Shown here in pieces: positions 44,737-53,316 of a stretch of 64,000 nucleotides of DNA (position 1 is the first letter of the stretch; the number at the start of each line of letters is the position of its first letter). The notes beneath the pieces were generated by a model. The model made no database searches. It had not been told where the DNA came from and was given only the letters and a program-made list of their open reading frames with translations. Source of the stretch: Spirosoma arboris (lineage in GTDB: Bacteria; Bacteroidota; Bacteroidia; Cytophagales; Spirosomataceae); contig NZ_WPIN01000007.1 in assembly GCF_009754945.1 (NCBI RefSeq), positions 186,001 to 250,000 of the forward strand, in the 5' to 3' direction. Made by a program: the position numbers and the translations under genes.

Positions 44737-45483
44737 TTAATCACAAACCGTTTTTAAATCAGGTTCGATGGATTCCATGCCAAGAGCATAGCACTTATGC
44801 CAATCCTGGCAACAGCCAGCTTTATCACCCAATGCTTTTTTGGCTTTGCCACGATTATGATAAGCGACAATATAGCCAGCATCTAAGGCAAGCGCTCGGT
44901 CGAAATCAGCAATGGCTGATTGGTATTGTTTTTTAAATAAAAACGCGATTCCTCTCGACAGGTACGCTTCTTTGTGTTGAGGGTTTATTTTTAATAGCGC
45001 ATTTAGCTCCACTAAAGCATCATCAAATTGAGTAAGCGAAAAATAACTGTACGCTAGACCATCATAAGTTCTGGTGTCAGTAGAGTCGATCGCTTTGGCT
45101 GCCTTAAGGTAGCGAATAGCTTCTAAATAGTTTTTAGCCCTATTATAGCAAGTACCGATTCCTAGATTAGCATAAGCTAGAGCCTGATTATCTTCTTTAC
45201 CTAAGTTCATCATTAAAACCGATTTATAGTCTTGAAACGCTCCAGTATAATCTTTTAAAATATATTTAGACTGGGCTCGTAAGAGATAGGCAGTATAATT
45301 ATCGGGGGTTTTAATAATCGCATTATTTAAGACCATTATCGCTTCTTTGTATTTACCAAGCGTTATTAAGGAATCGGCTTGTTGGGTCAGTTCGATTCCT
45401 TGCTGGAAGGTGTCGCTCGCCTTCCGTTTCTGAGCGGAACAAAAAGATAGTGACAAAACCAGTAGAAGGAGAAATTGTCTCAT
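44737..45483 (-). CDS. Exported tetratricopeptide-repeat protein
   Basis: 248 residues from ATG 45483 with a signal peptide ending near residue 18 (LLLVLSLSFCSA|Q). Residues ~25-225 hold about six TPR units (for example GKYKEAIMVLNNAIIKTPDN, and NYLEAIRYLKAAKAIDSTDT then AYLSRGIAFLFKKQYQSA). The C-terminus GCCQDWHKCYALGM, a Cys-rich end, recurs in TPR proteins of Bacteroidota. Such proteins mediate protein contacts in the periplasm or at the outer membrane. Function is unknown. Confidence 0.8.
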   Translation of the reverse strand: MRQFLLLLVLSLSFCSAQKRKASDTFQQGIELTQQADSLITLGKYKEAIMVLNNAIIKTPDNYTAYLLRAQSKYILKDYTGAFQDYKSVLMMNLGKEDNQALAYANLGIGTCYNRAKNYLEAIRYLKAAKAIDSTDTRTYDGLAYSYFSLTQFDDALVELNALLKINPQHKEAYLSRGIAFLFKKQYQSAIADFDRALALDAGYIVAYHNRGKAKKALGDKAGCCQDWHKCYALGMESIEPDLKTVCD

Positions 45484-45630
45484 AGGTTATCAAAAGGATT
45501 TATAAGTACGAAGGTAACGACACCAAACACGCGGAAATAGTCATTCTCAACTAATACTTGTGCTACTAGCAAACCCGTTATGGAATTGTTAATCCCATAT
45601 GATTGTATTCGGATTAAGAGTTTTTGATAT

Positions 45631-48600
45631 ATGGCAGAACGCATCACCTACGGCAAAACATGGTGGGGCCAGCAGTGGCTAAACGCCCTGACAAACATCG
45701 ACATGGCGAACCGCATTCCACGCGGAAAAACCTATGCCAATCAGGGTGCAGTAATGGGGCTGCTGATTTCCAATAACCAGATTAGTGCCTCGATTAAAGG
45801 AACCGCCCCCCGACCATATAAAACCAAATTATCGGTACCGCTCTTTACGGAAGAGGAAAAAGAATGGTTACTCACCGAAATTCGCGAGAACCCGGCGATA
45901 CTGGCGCAGCTTCTGAATCGCCAGCTCCCTCAGGAATTGACCGAATTTGCCAATAAGCGAGGTATCAAGCTATTTCCGAACTCCTTCCATGATTTGACAA
46001 TGGGCTGTTCATGCCCCGATGCCGTTGTCCCCTGTAAGCACTTAGCGGCTGTTATTTATGTCATCGCCAACGAAATCGATCGCAATCCTTTTCTGGTTTT
46101 CCAGCTAAAAGGGCTGGATATTCTGGAAGAGCTTCAGAAAGATCAGTCCACCACACTTGGCGGGAGTATGGGTGCCGTTTATTCGTTTAAAGAAATCTGT
46201 ACCGATGAATTTCCCGACGACGAAGATTGGCACCCCGACGAAAAAGCTCGAGCCAGCCTGGATTTTGCCGCCATCCCAGCCCTATCAGAACAGCTATTAG
46301 GCTTACTGTCTACTGATGTTACGTTTGCCAAAGGTGATTTCCATAAATCGCTGACCAAAGCGTATAAACTGTTCAGCAAGCCAATTTCCGATATAAAGCC
46401 ATTCGATCAGGAGGAGCATCCCAGCTTCAGCGATAGCATCGAGCTACAACTCGATGAAGTGATGTCGGTGAAGAAAATCAGCATGTTCAGTGAGCACGGC
46501 GATCCTCGCTCGATCAGTGGCTTCACCTTTAGTGACCTGATTAGCTGGCTCGATACGCTTACGGAGGCCGACTGGCCCGAAATGAGTGATTCCGTTCGGG
46601 CGCTGTATCTGACTCACCAATTCTCGGCGGCTTTGCTTCGTCGGGGAGCTGTTGTGCCTGAATTACTACGTGTAGGGCCAGCCGAAGAACACTACCGGGT
46701 ACGCTGGATTCCGGCGACTCTGAACGAAGCCATCAAACAGGTAACTGACCGGCTGGCCACACAAATTCCGCCAACGCTCTTAACCGTTCGCTGGCAGAAA
46801 GAATGGCTAGCCCTGGCCGATGAGCAACTGGTGTTAACGCTTTGCTCCATGTTTCTGCGCAAAGTCATCAAACCAACCACCATTGAACTCTGGGAACGTT
46901 GGCCTCTCGAAGATGCAGACCGGTTATTTTTTGGCATCGAGACCTTACGGTTCGAAGGATTTGGCCGGAAAGAAATGCCGCTGGCCATGCAACTATGGTT
47001 GAACGATTTCTTCCTGACGCACAAGCGTTTCGTACCTATTCTAGCCGTGGAGGAAAATGAATGGGGTGATGAATTTCGGATGAGTCTGCTCGTTCGAGAC
47101 CGCGAAGCTATCGACACTGGAGGCACGCCATCTGCGCCAATACCATTACCCGACCTGTTATCCAAAAAGAAACACGCCCCCATCCGAATGGCTGTTTTGC
47201 AGGATCTGTTGGTGCTTTCCCGACATTTCCCTGATTTAGCCAGACTGACTAGATTGGGTGGTGGTGCTTACCTCGCCTATTCGCCTTCGGAGTTCGTGCA
47301 AGTTTTGCTCGATACGTTGCCACGTATGAAGTTGCTTGGTATTGCACTCTGGCTACCGAAGTCACTCCAGCATTGGGTTCGTCCGCAAGTAGGCGCCCGA
47401 TTGAAAGCGAAAGTCACAGCCGATGACGCCTTTATGCGTCTGGACGACATGCTAACATTCGATTGGCAGGTTGCCCTTGGCGACGAGATGGTGAGTGTCA
47501 ATGAATTCCAGAAGCTGGTGGGACGCACAACGGGGTTGGTCAAAATCAAAGATCAGTACGTCCTGATTGACCCGAATGAACTTACCAAACTCTATAAACA
47601 ACTCGAAAATCCGCCCGAACTAACAGGCTCTGATTTACTCAAAGCGGCTCTGTCGGAGGAGTATCGAGGAGGACGGCTGGGTATCACACCTGAGGTTCGG
47701 AAATTGGTTAAGCAGTTCACCGAAAGTGCTGCTCAGCCCCTACCCGATGCGCTGAACGCAACGCTCCGCCCTTATCAACATCGTGGGTATGATTGGCTCG
47801 TCAAGAATACGGCACTCGGCATGGGAAGTTTACTAGCCGACGATATGGGCCTGGGTAAAACGCTCCAAATCATTGCCCTACTCCTTAAATTTAAACAGGA
47901 GGGTCGATTTAAGAAGCAAAAAGGACTGGTTGTTTTACCAACTACCTTGCTGACCAACTGGCAGAAAGAAATTATCCGCTTCGCTCCAGACCTTCAGGCT
48001 CAGGTTTATCATGGATCGAGCCGTAAACTCCCGGCCACAGACGATAAATACGACTTGCTTTTGACGACCTATGGCGTAATACGTAGCGATCTGGATAAGA
48101 TCAAAAAAATGACCTGGGCAGTAGTGGTTATTGACGAAGCGCAAAACATTAAAAATGCTGATACCGAGCAGACAAAAGCTGTTAAAGCGCTAAAATCTCC
48201 CATTCGAATTGCGCTCAGTGGTACACCCGTTGAGAACCGACTGTCGGAGTTCTGGAGTATAATGGACTTTGTGAACAAGGGCTATCTGGGTGGTTTGAGT
48301 AAGTTTAACGAGGAATTTGGCAAGCCCATTCAGCAAGAGCGCGACCACCAGAAACTCGACCAATTCCGACGTATCACCAGCCCCTTCCTACTTCGGCGCG
48401 TTAAGACAGACCGTAGCATTATTAGCGATCTGCCCGATAAAATCGAAAACAACCAATTCTGCGCCCTCACTACCGAACAGGCAGCTCTGTATCAAAGCGT
48501 TGTTCAGGAGAGTTTACGGGCTATTGAAGAAAAAGACGGAATTGCCCGACGAGGTTTGGTGCTCAAACTCATGACAGCGCTCAAACAAATCGGTAATCAC

Positions 48601-49179
48601 CCGCAGCAATATTTGAAGAAGAGCAACAGCAAAGATGGTGGCCCGTCGCCTGCTCTTTCTGGCAAAGCCACACTGTTACTCAGCTTGCTCGAAACGATTT
48701 ATGCCAACCACGAGAAAGTATTGATTTTCACACAGTACAAGGAAATGGGTGAATTACTATCTCAATTTATCCAGCAGGCATTTGGTCAGCAACCCCTATT
48801 TCTACACGGCGGCACGTCCCGGTCCGACCGCGATCAAATGGTGGAGCAATTTCAGAAGAATCGTAGCGATCACACCTTTATTCTGTCGCTGAAAGCGGGC
48901 GGTACTGGCCTAAATTTAACGCAAGCCAACCATGTCATTCACTACGATTTGTGGTGGAATCCGGCCGTAGAAGCGCAAGCCACCGACCGGGCCTTCCGAA
49001 TTGGCCAAACGAAGAACGTATTGGTTTATCGGCTTATGAATCAGGGAACCCTCGAAGAGAAAATCGACGCCATGATCCGTTCCAAACGTGAACTCGCCGA
49101 CCTCAGCGTCAAAACCGGCGAAACCTGGTTAGGTGATTTGAGCGATAACGAGTTGAAGGAGTTGGTGAGTTTGGGGTAA
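45631..49179 (+). CDS. SWIM zinc finger SNF2-type helicase
   Basis: 1182 residues from ATG 45631. Order: a SWIM-protein N-terminus (TYGKTWWGQQWLNAL, RGKTYANQG), the SWIM finger CxC-x6-CxH (Cys126, Cys128, Cys135, His137 in CSCPDAVVPCKHL), a long middle domain (~200-700), a SNF2 ATPase with Walker A DDMGLGKT near residue 743 and the DEAQ box in VVIDEAQNIKN near 835, and a C-terminal helicase domain with RIGQTKNVLVYRL near 1123. It is a DNA-dependent ATPase that may displace bound proteins or RNA polymerase. It is monocistronic, followed by a palindromic terminator. Confidence 0.93.
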   Translation: MAERITYGKTWWGQQWLNALTNIDMANRIPRGKTYANQGAVMGLLISNNQISASIKGTAPRPYKTKLSVPLFTEEEKEWLLTEIRENPAILAQLLNRQLPQELTEFANKRGIKLFPNSFHDLTMGCSCPDAVVPCKHLAAVIYVIANEIDRNPFLVFQLKGLDILEELQKDQSTTLGGSMGAVYSFKEICTDEFPDDEDWHPDEKARASLDFAAIPALSEQLLGLLSTDVTFAKGDFHKSLTKAYKLFSKPISDIKPFDQEEHPSFSDSIELQLDEVMSVKKISMFSEHGDPRSISGFTFSDLISWLDTLTEADWPEMSDSVRALYLTHQFSAALLRRGAVVPELLRVGPAEEHYRVRWIPATLNEAIKQVTDRLATQIPPTLLTVRWQKEWLALADEQLVLTLCSMFLRKVIKPTTIELWERWPLEDADRLFFGIETLRFEGFGRKEMPLAMQLWLNDFFLTHKRFVPILAVEENEWGDEFRMSLLVRDREAIDTGGTPSAPIPLPDLLSKKKHAPIRMAVLQDLLVLSRHFPDLARLTRLGGGAYLAYSPSEFVQVLLDTLPRMKLLGIALWLPKSLQHWVRPQVGARLKAKVTADDAFMRLDDMLTFDWQVALGDEMVSVNEFQKLVGRTTGLVKIKDQYVLIDPNELTKLYKQLENPPELTGSDLLKAALSEEYRGGRLGITPEVRKLVKQFTESAAQPLPDALNATLRPYQHRGYDWLVKNTALGMGSLLADDMGLGKTLQIIALLLKFKQEGRFKKQKGLVVLPTTLLTNWQKEIIRFAPDLQAQVYHGSSRKLPATDDKYDLLLTTYGVIRSDLDKIKKMTWAVVVIDEAQNIKNADTEQTKAVKALKSPIRIALSGTPVENRLSEFWSIMDFVNKGYLGGLSKFNEEFGKPIQQERDHQKLDQFRRITSPFLLRRVKTDRSIISDLPDKIENNQFCALTTEQAALYQSVVQESLRAIEEKDGIARRGLVLKLMTALKQIGNHPQQYLKKSNSKDGGPSPALSGKATLLLSLLETIYANHEKVLIFTQYKEMGELLSQFIQQAFGQQPLFLHGGTSRSDRDQMVEQFQKNRSDHTFILSLKAGGTGLNLTQANHVIHYDLWWNPAVEAQATDRAFRIGQTKNVLVYRLMNQGTLEEKIDAMIRSKRELADLSVKTGETWLGDLSDNELKELVSLG

Positions 49180-49196
49180 CCTACCCAGAAAATAAA

Positions 49197-49244
49197 AATT
49201 GGATGAGTTTGTTCAGTGAATTCACTGAACAAACTCATCCAATT
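49197..49244. terminator. 48-bp perfect palindrome, bidirectional terminator
   Basis: 24-bp arms meet at GAATTC with no loop. It lies between the convergent SNF2 and Gfo/Idh/MocA genes. Neither side has a long T run, so the terminator role is likely but not certain. Confidence 0.6.
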
Positions 49245-49268
49245 AATGAAGTCAGTAGTGCTTAATTC

Positions 49269-50645
49269 CTACACCTTCTTCGGATCTGGGTGTACGTAGC
49301 CACTACGATACTCCCTGGCGAGCATTTTGGTCGCTTCCTTATCGCCAACAACTTCCCGCTTCACAGGATCATAGACCATTGGGCGGCCTGTCTCCATCGA
49401 CATATTAGCCAGAATGCAGCTGGCAGTTGAAATATGTCCTTGCTCAATATCAGCAATAGGGCGGCTGCTTTTTTCGATAGCATCCAGGAAATTAAGCATG
49501 TGCAGGCGGGTAGCCGGAGCCGCATTCAGCTCAATTTTTGGATTGGTATCTTCCGTAACGTCTTCCGGATATTTCTCTTTTTCATAGACAACATCCATAT
49601 GAATTTTATCGCCTTTTCCATCTGGAATGAAGTCGCACTGCATGGTACTGCCCCATAAGGTTCCTTTTTCGCCGTAGAGCGTAAACGACCACGGATAATC
49701 GGGATTGTTAGCGGTTCCCCAGGTTTTATGGTGCCATACACAGTTCAGCTCATCATACTCAAACAGAGCCGATTGCGTATCGGAAATATTCGACTTGCCT
49801 TCTTTCTGAACGTAAATGCCACCATGTGAGCTAATACGCTTTGGCCAGCCGAGATTCAACATCCAGCGAACTGTATCGAACATGTGAACGCACATATCGC
49901 CCGTAATGCCATTTCCGTACTCCTTAAATGTCCGCCACCAACGTACGTGTGGTAAACCATCGTAAGGGCGGAGCGGAGCAGGGCCAGTCCACATGTTGTA
50001 ATCCAGAAAATCGGGGACAGCCTGCACAGGAGGATTGCCGTTGGCACGCATGTGCAGATCGCAGGCCATCTCTACGTGCGAAATCTTACCAAGCAGACCC
50101 GCATCAACGATCTCTTTCTTCGCTCTGATCAGGTGAGGAGTGCTTTTCCGTTGTGTGCCCACCTGTACAACCTTGTTATACTTCCGGGCAGCGGCTACCA
50201 TCGCTTCGCCTTCCATGACGTCTACGCTGATTGGCTTTTGCACATACACGTGAGCACCTGCTTTTACGCAATCAATCATTTGCAGCGCGTGCCAGTGGTC
50301 GGGGGTTCCAATGAGGACGATGTCCAGCTGATTTTCAGCCAGCATTTTCTTGTAGTCTCCGTAGAGCTTGGGCGTCTGACCCGATTTTTGCCGCTGACTT
50401 ACCAGTTTAGCCGCACCCGCCAGCATATTCTTATCAACGTCGCACAGAGCGACAACCTCTACGGGAGCTACCTGAATCAGGCGGAACAAATCGCTTTTAC
50501 CATACCAGCCCGTACCAATCAGGGCGACACGATACGCTTTAGGTGGGTGCATCAGATCCAAACCTCTGGCTCCAAAGGCCGTCAGAGCGAGTGAAGCCGT
50601 GGTACCTTGTATAAAACGGCGACGATTAATATTGAAAATTTCCAT
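49269..50645 (-). CDS. Gfo/Idh/MocA family oxidoreductase with Tat signal
   Basis: 458 residues from ATG 50645. The twin-arginine motif NRRRFIQG (residues 7-14) and a hydrophobic helix mark export in folded form with cofactor. Then come the NAD(P) motif VALIGTGWYGKSDLFRLI, GTPDHWHALQMIDCVKAGAHVYVQKP (the conserved Lys of EKP is in QKP) and a C-terminal beta-sheet domain with WTGPAPLRPYDGLPHVRWW. These enzymes oxidise or reduce sugars, inositols or their glycosides with tightly bound NAD. It is followed by the alpha/beta hydrolase gene on the same strand, upstream. Confidence 0.88.
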   Translation of the reverse strand: MEIFNINRRRFIQGTTASLALTAFGARGLDLMHPPKAYRVALIGTGWYGKSDLFRLIQVAPVEVVALCDVDKNMLAGAAKLVSQRQKSGQTPKLYGDYKKMLAENQLDIVLIGTPDHWHALQMIDCVKAGAHVYVQKPISVDVMEGEAMVAAARKYNKVVQVGTQRKSTPHLIRAKKEIVDAGLLGKISHVEMACDLHMRANGNPPVQAVPDFLDYNMWTGPAPLRPYDGLPHVRWWRTFKEYGNGITGDMCVHMFDTVRWMLNLGWPKRISSHGGIYVQKEGKSNISDTQSALFEYDELNCVWHHKTWGTANNPDYPWSFTLYGEKGTLWGSTMQCDFIPDGKGDKIHMDVVYEKEKYPEDVTEDTNPKIELNAAPATRLHMLNFLDAIEKSSRPIADIEQGHISTASCILANMSMETGRPMVYDPVKREVVGDKEATKMLAREYRSGYVHPDPKKV

Positions 50646-50688
50646 GCGAATTAACAGTTCAGGCAGTTGCCAGGGTTTAAGTGAATTA

Positions 50689-51858
50689 TTATTTTAAGAG
50701 TGCCATTACCGCATCGTCGCCCACAACGGCGCGAGCCGGACGCGGGTGTTCAGCGGTAAAAACTTGTAGGTCAGTTGCAGGAAGTACCGTATTGGGTGTT
50801 TCGTCGATTTGACCGTCTTTCAATACGCGGTTCAAATCCAGTTTCAGGTATTTCGCCAGGAAGCGATAAGCAGCTGCCCGCTTATTAGGTCCGTAATCAT
50901 GGCCTTCGGTTGGCAAATGCACATTCTCGACCTTTTCTTTGGCCCCGTAATAGCCATAGATATTCTGGATATATGGAAACTCCACATTAGGCGTGTTCTT
51001 GGTCCAGTCTTTCCCATCCGATACCATCAACATTGGTCGAGGAGCAGCCAAAGCCGCAATTTCAACGTTACTGGTCTGGTGCGTTGGACGCTTATGAATG
51101 GGCATTCCGCTTTCACAAACGCAACCTCCGAAAAAGTGAGCCGACACCATAACAACGGGCACTGAGACTTTTATACGAGAATCAAGAGCGGTGAGCAGAA
51201 ACGTCTGCGTTCCCCCGCCCGATTCGCCCGACATGGCAATTTGGTCTTTATCGACTTCGGGTAAACTCGTCAGGAAATCAAGTGATCGCATACCATTTAA
51301 GGTTTGCAGTTTCAGAGCCTCAGCGATTTTATGATCCGATTGTTTCGAGTCGCCGTAGCCGAGCATATCATACGTAAATACGACAGCGCCCATGCGCGCT
51401 AACGTAGCACACCGCTGTTGGGTATATTCCATCAGGCGATTGTCCTGATTAGCCCCATGTCCGTGCGAACAAAGAATTCCCGGTACTTTTCCGGTTGCAT
51501 TCAGAGGCCTATACAGATTTCCTGTTACGAAAATGCCCGGTAAACTCTCAAAAGCGACGTTCTCAACCGTATAACCATTCATCTTTTTCAGACTATGGCG
51601 AATGGGTTGAAGCGGGACAAACTTCGGCTTTTCGGGAAGCTTCATTCCCTCACGAATGCCCTTCCGAATCAATGCTGCACGTGTTTCCCAACTGGCTTTG
51701 TCATGATACGTACTGGCGAACTTCTTTAATGCTTCTGCCCCCTCCGATTCAGTGAAATAGGCGCCCTGACATAAATCAGGTCGGGCGGGGTTTGGCTGGG
51801 CGATAACTCCTGTTAAGCTAATGACGTAACACAAAAGGAAAGAAATCCGGGTTGTCAT
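50689..51858 (-). CDS. Exported alpha/beta hydrolase, acetylxylan-esterase-like
   Basis: 389 residues from ATG 51858; the signal peptide ends near residue 20 (SLTGVIA|Q). The nucleophile Ser213 sits in SGESGGG. The oxyanion segment ILCSHGHGANQDN, Asp in LMVSDGKDWTKN and His in PTEGHDYGPNKR complete the triad. The form resembles the exported esterase/acetylxylan esterase proteins of Bacteroidota PULs. It is co-directional with the Gfo/Idh/MocA gene (44 bases apart) and next to the LacI/SusCD region, so it probably removes ester groups from the same glycan or glycoside. Confidence 0.83.
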   Translation of the reverse strand: MTTRISFLLCYVISLTGVIAQPNPARPDLCQGAYFTESEGAEALKKFASTYHDKASWETRAALIRKGIREGMKLPEKPKFVPLQPIRHSLKKMNGYTVENVAFESLPGIFVTGNLYRPLNATGKVPGILCSHGHGANQDNRLMEYTQQRCATLARMGAVVFTYDMLGYGDSKQSDHKIAEALKLQTLNGMRSLDFLTSLPEVDKDQIAMSGESGGGTQTFLLTALDSRIKVSVPVVMVSAHFFGGCVCESGMPIHKRPTHQTSNVEIAALAAPRPMLMVSDGKDWTKNTPNVEFPYIQNIYGYYGAKEKVENVHLPTEGHDYGPNKRAAAYRFLAKYLKLDLNRVLKDGQIDETPNTVLPATDLQVFTAEHPRPARAVVGDDAVMALLK

Positions 51859-51958
51859 AGGTTTTAGTTCGTTTCACTAAACACGAAAACTAAAAGCGCC
51901 CTTCCGTAAACTCTTACTCCCTGTGTGTCTGTCATATTTCAATGAAATCACGTATAAA

Positions 51959-52978
51959 CTACTTCACCGTTGATCCACGGATAATAAGGTTGGTCGGTAA
52001 CACAACCCGTTCGGGCTGAAACTCGTCTTCTTTAGTCAGCAACTGCCGAACTAAAACCTGAGCGGCTTGCTGGCCAAGTTCGGTAACGGGTTGGGAAATT
52101 GTGGTCAGGCCGGGTTCAATAACCGCCGAAATTGGGTCGTCGCTAAACCCAATGAGCGCCAGATCATCAGGAACACGAATGCCCCGGCGTTTGGCAACAC
52201 TCAGGGCTTCGAGCGCGGTGGGGTCATTTATGGCAAACAACGCATCGGGTGGATTGGGCAGATTTAACAGATGATTTACGTAGATGTTTGCCTTATCCAG
52301 ATTCAAGTCATAGGAAATGATCAGCTCGGGATCAACAGGGATTCCGTACCTGGTTAAAGCGTCGCGGTAGCCATTGAGCCGATTGCGGCTATTCGTGAGC
52401 GTGTCGGGGCCAGCCAGATGCGCAATGCGCCGTCGACCAGTTTGAATCAGGTGCTCAACCGCCAAGAAAGCGCCATTGTAATCGTCCACTGTTACATTGG
52501 ATACATTCATGTCTTCGCAAACCCGGTTGAAAAACACGACGGGGATTCCTTTGCGCTGAAAAATCTTGAAGTGATCGAAGTTGCGGGTTTCCTTCGTATG
52601 CGACACGATCAGTCCATCCACACGGCTGGCTAATAAGGCTTTCGCGTTCGACACTTCCGTTTCGTACGATTCATTCGAGTGACAGATAACCACATTGTAG
52701 CCCGACCTAGCTAGTTCTTCCTGGGCGCCAATGATCACTTTTGGGAAGAAATAACTGATAAACTCTGGCACAATAATCCCCACCGTACCCGTCCGATTGG
52801 TCAGCAATGAGATAGCCAGCTGGTTTCGTTGATAATCCACCTGAGCTGCCATATCGAGTATGCGCTGTCGGGTCTTCCCGTTCACATTTGGATGTCCCGT
52901 TAACGCCCGAGACACCGTCGATTTAGAAATCCCTAAGGCCCGTGCAATGTCAATGATTGTGGTTTGATGGGTTGCCAT
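51959..52978 (-). CDS. LacI family transcriptional regulator
   Basis: 339 residues from ATG 52978; a TTG six bases earlier is rejected. The N-terminal headpiece reads TIIDIARALGISKSTVSRAL with GHPNVNGKTRQRI. A periplasmic-binding-like ligand domain follows (GTVGIIVPEF...FPKVIIGAQEELARSGYNVVIC). It binds an operator and is released by a sugar or sugar metabolite. It is divergent from susC across 338 bases that contain a 42-bp double palindrome, the likely operator. Confidence 0.92.
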   Translation of the reverse strand: MATHQTTIIDIARALGISKSTVSRALTGHPNVNGKTRQRILDMAAQVDYQRNQLAISLLTNRTGTVGIIVPEFISYFFPKVIIGAQEELARSGYNVVICHSNESYETEVSNAKALLASRVDGLIVSHTKETRNFDHFKIFQRKGIPVVFFNRVCEDMNVSNVTVDDYNGAFLAVEHLIQTGRRRIAHLAGPDTLTNSRNRLNGYRDALTRYGIPVDPELIISYDLNLDKANIYVNHLLNLPNPPDALFAINDPTALEALSVAKRRGIRVPDDLALIGFSDDPISAVIEPGLTTISQPVTELGQQAAQVLVRQLLTKEDEFQPERVVLPTNLIIRGSTVK

Positions 52979-53060
52979 AAACAATAAAATATAATTTTTC
53001 TAATTTTCAGACTCTACTTCACCTGACTTACTGATAGCTTCCAGTGCAATTTTAGCAATT

Positions 53061-53102
53061 TTATTGGGAACATTCCCAGGATTTTGGGAATGTTCCCAAT
53101 AA
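53061..53102. promoter_or_regulatory. Candidate LacI operator: two nested palindromes
   Basis: TTATTGGGAACATTCCCA (53061-53078) is the exact reverse complement of TGGGAATGTTCCCAATAA (53085-53102) across GGATTT. Each half contains its own small palindrome TGGGAAcaTTCCCA or TGGGAAtgTTCCCA, a size expected for LacI-type dimers. The site lies between lacI and susC, 83 bases from the lacI start. Confidence 0.65.
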
Positions 53103-53252
53103 AAAAAGTCAATAAATTCTTTGCAGAATCACTATACAGGGTTAACATCGAATAAGTATTCAAAAAAGTCATCTATTCATGCTATTACCAGAGGATGTGA
53201 TCCTAGAATCTCTTTTTTGATACAAATAAAGCTTATCACTTACCACCTGAAA

Positions 53253-53260
53253 TATTTTTG
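53253..53260 (+). promoter_or_regulatory. Candidate susC -7 element
   Basis: TATTTTTG matches TAnnTTTG, 56 bases before the susC ATG. The -33 element is not found, and the tract is AT-rich, so chance similarity is possible. Confidence 0.35.
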
Positions 53261-53316
53261 TACTTTTTTAATTTTAACAATTCCTAAATCGAACGGGCAG
53301 TTTAGCTGCTTTACTT

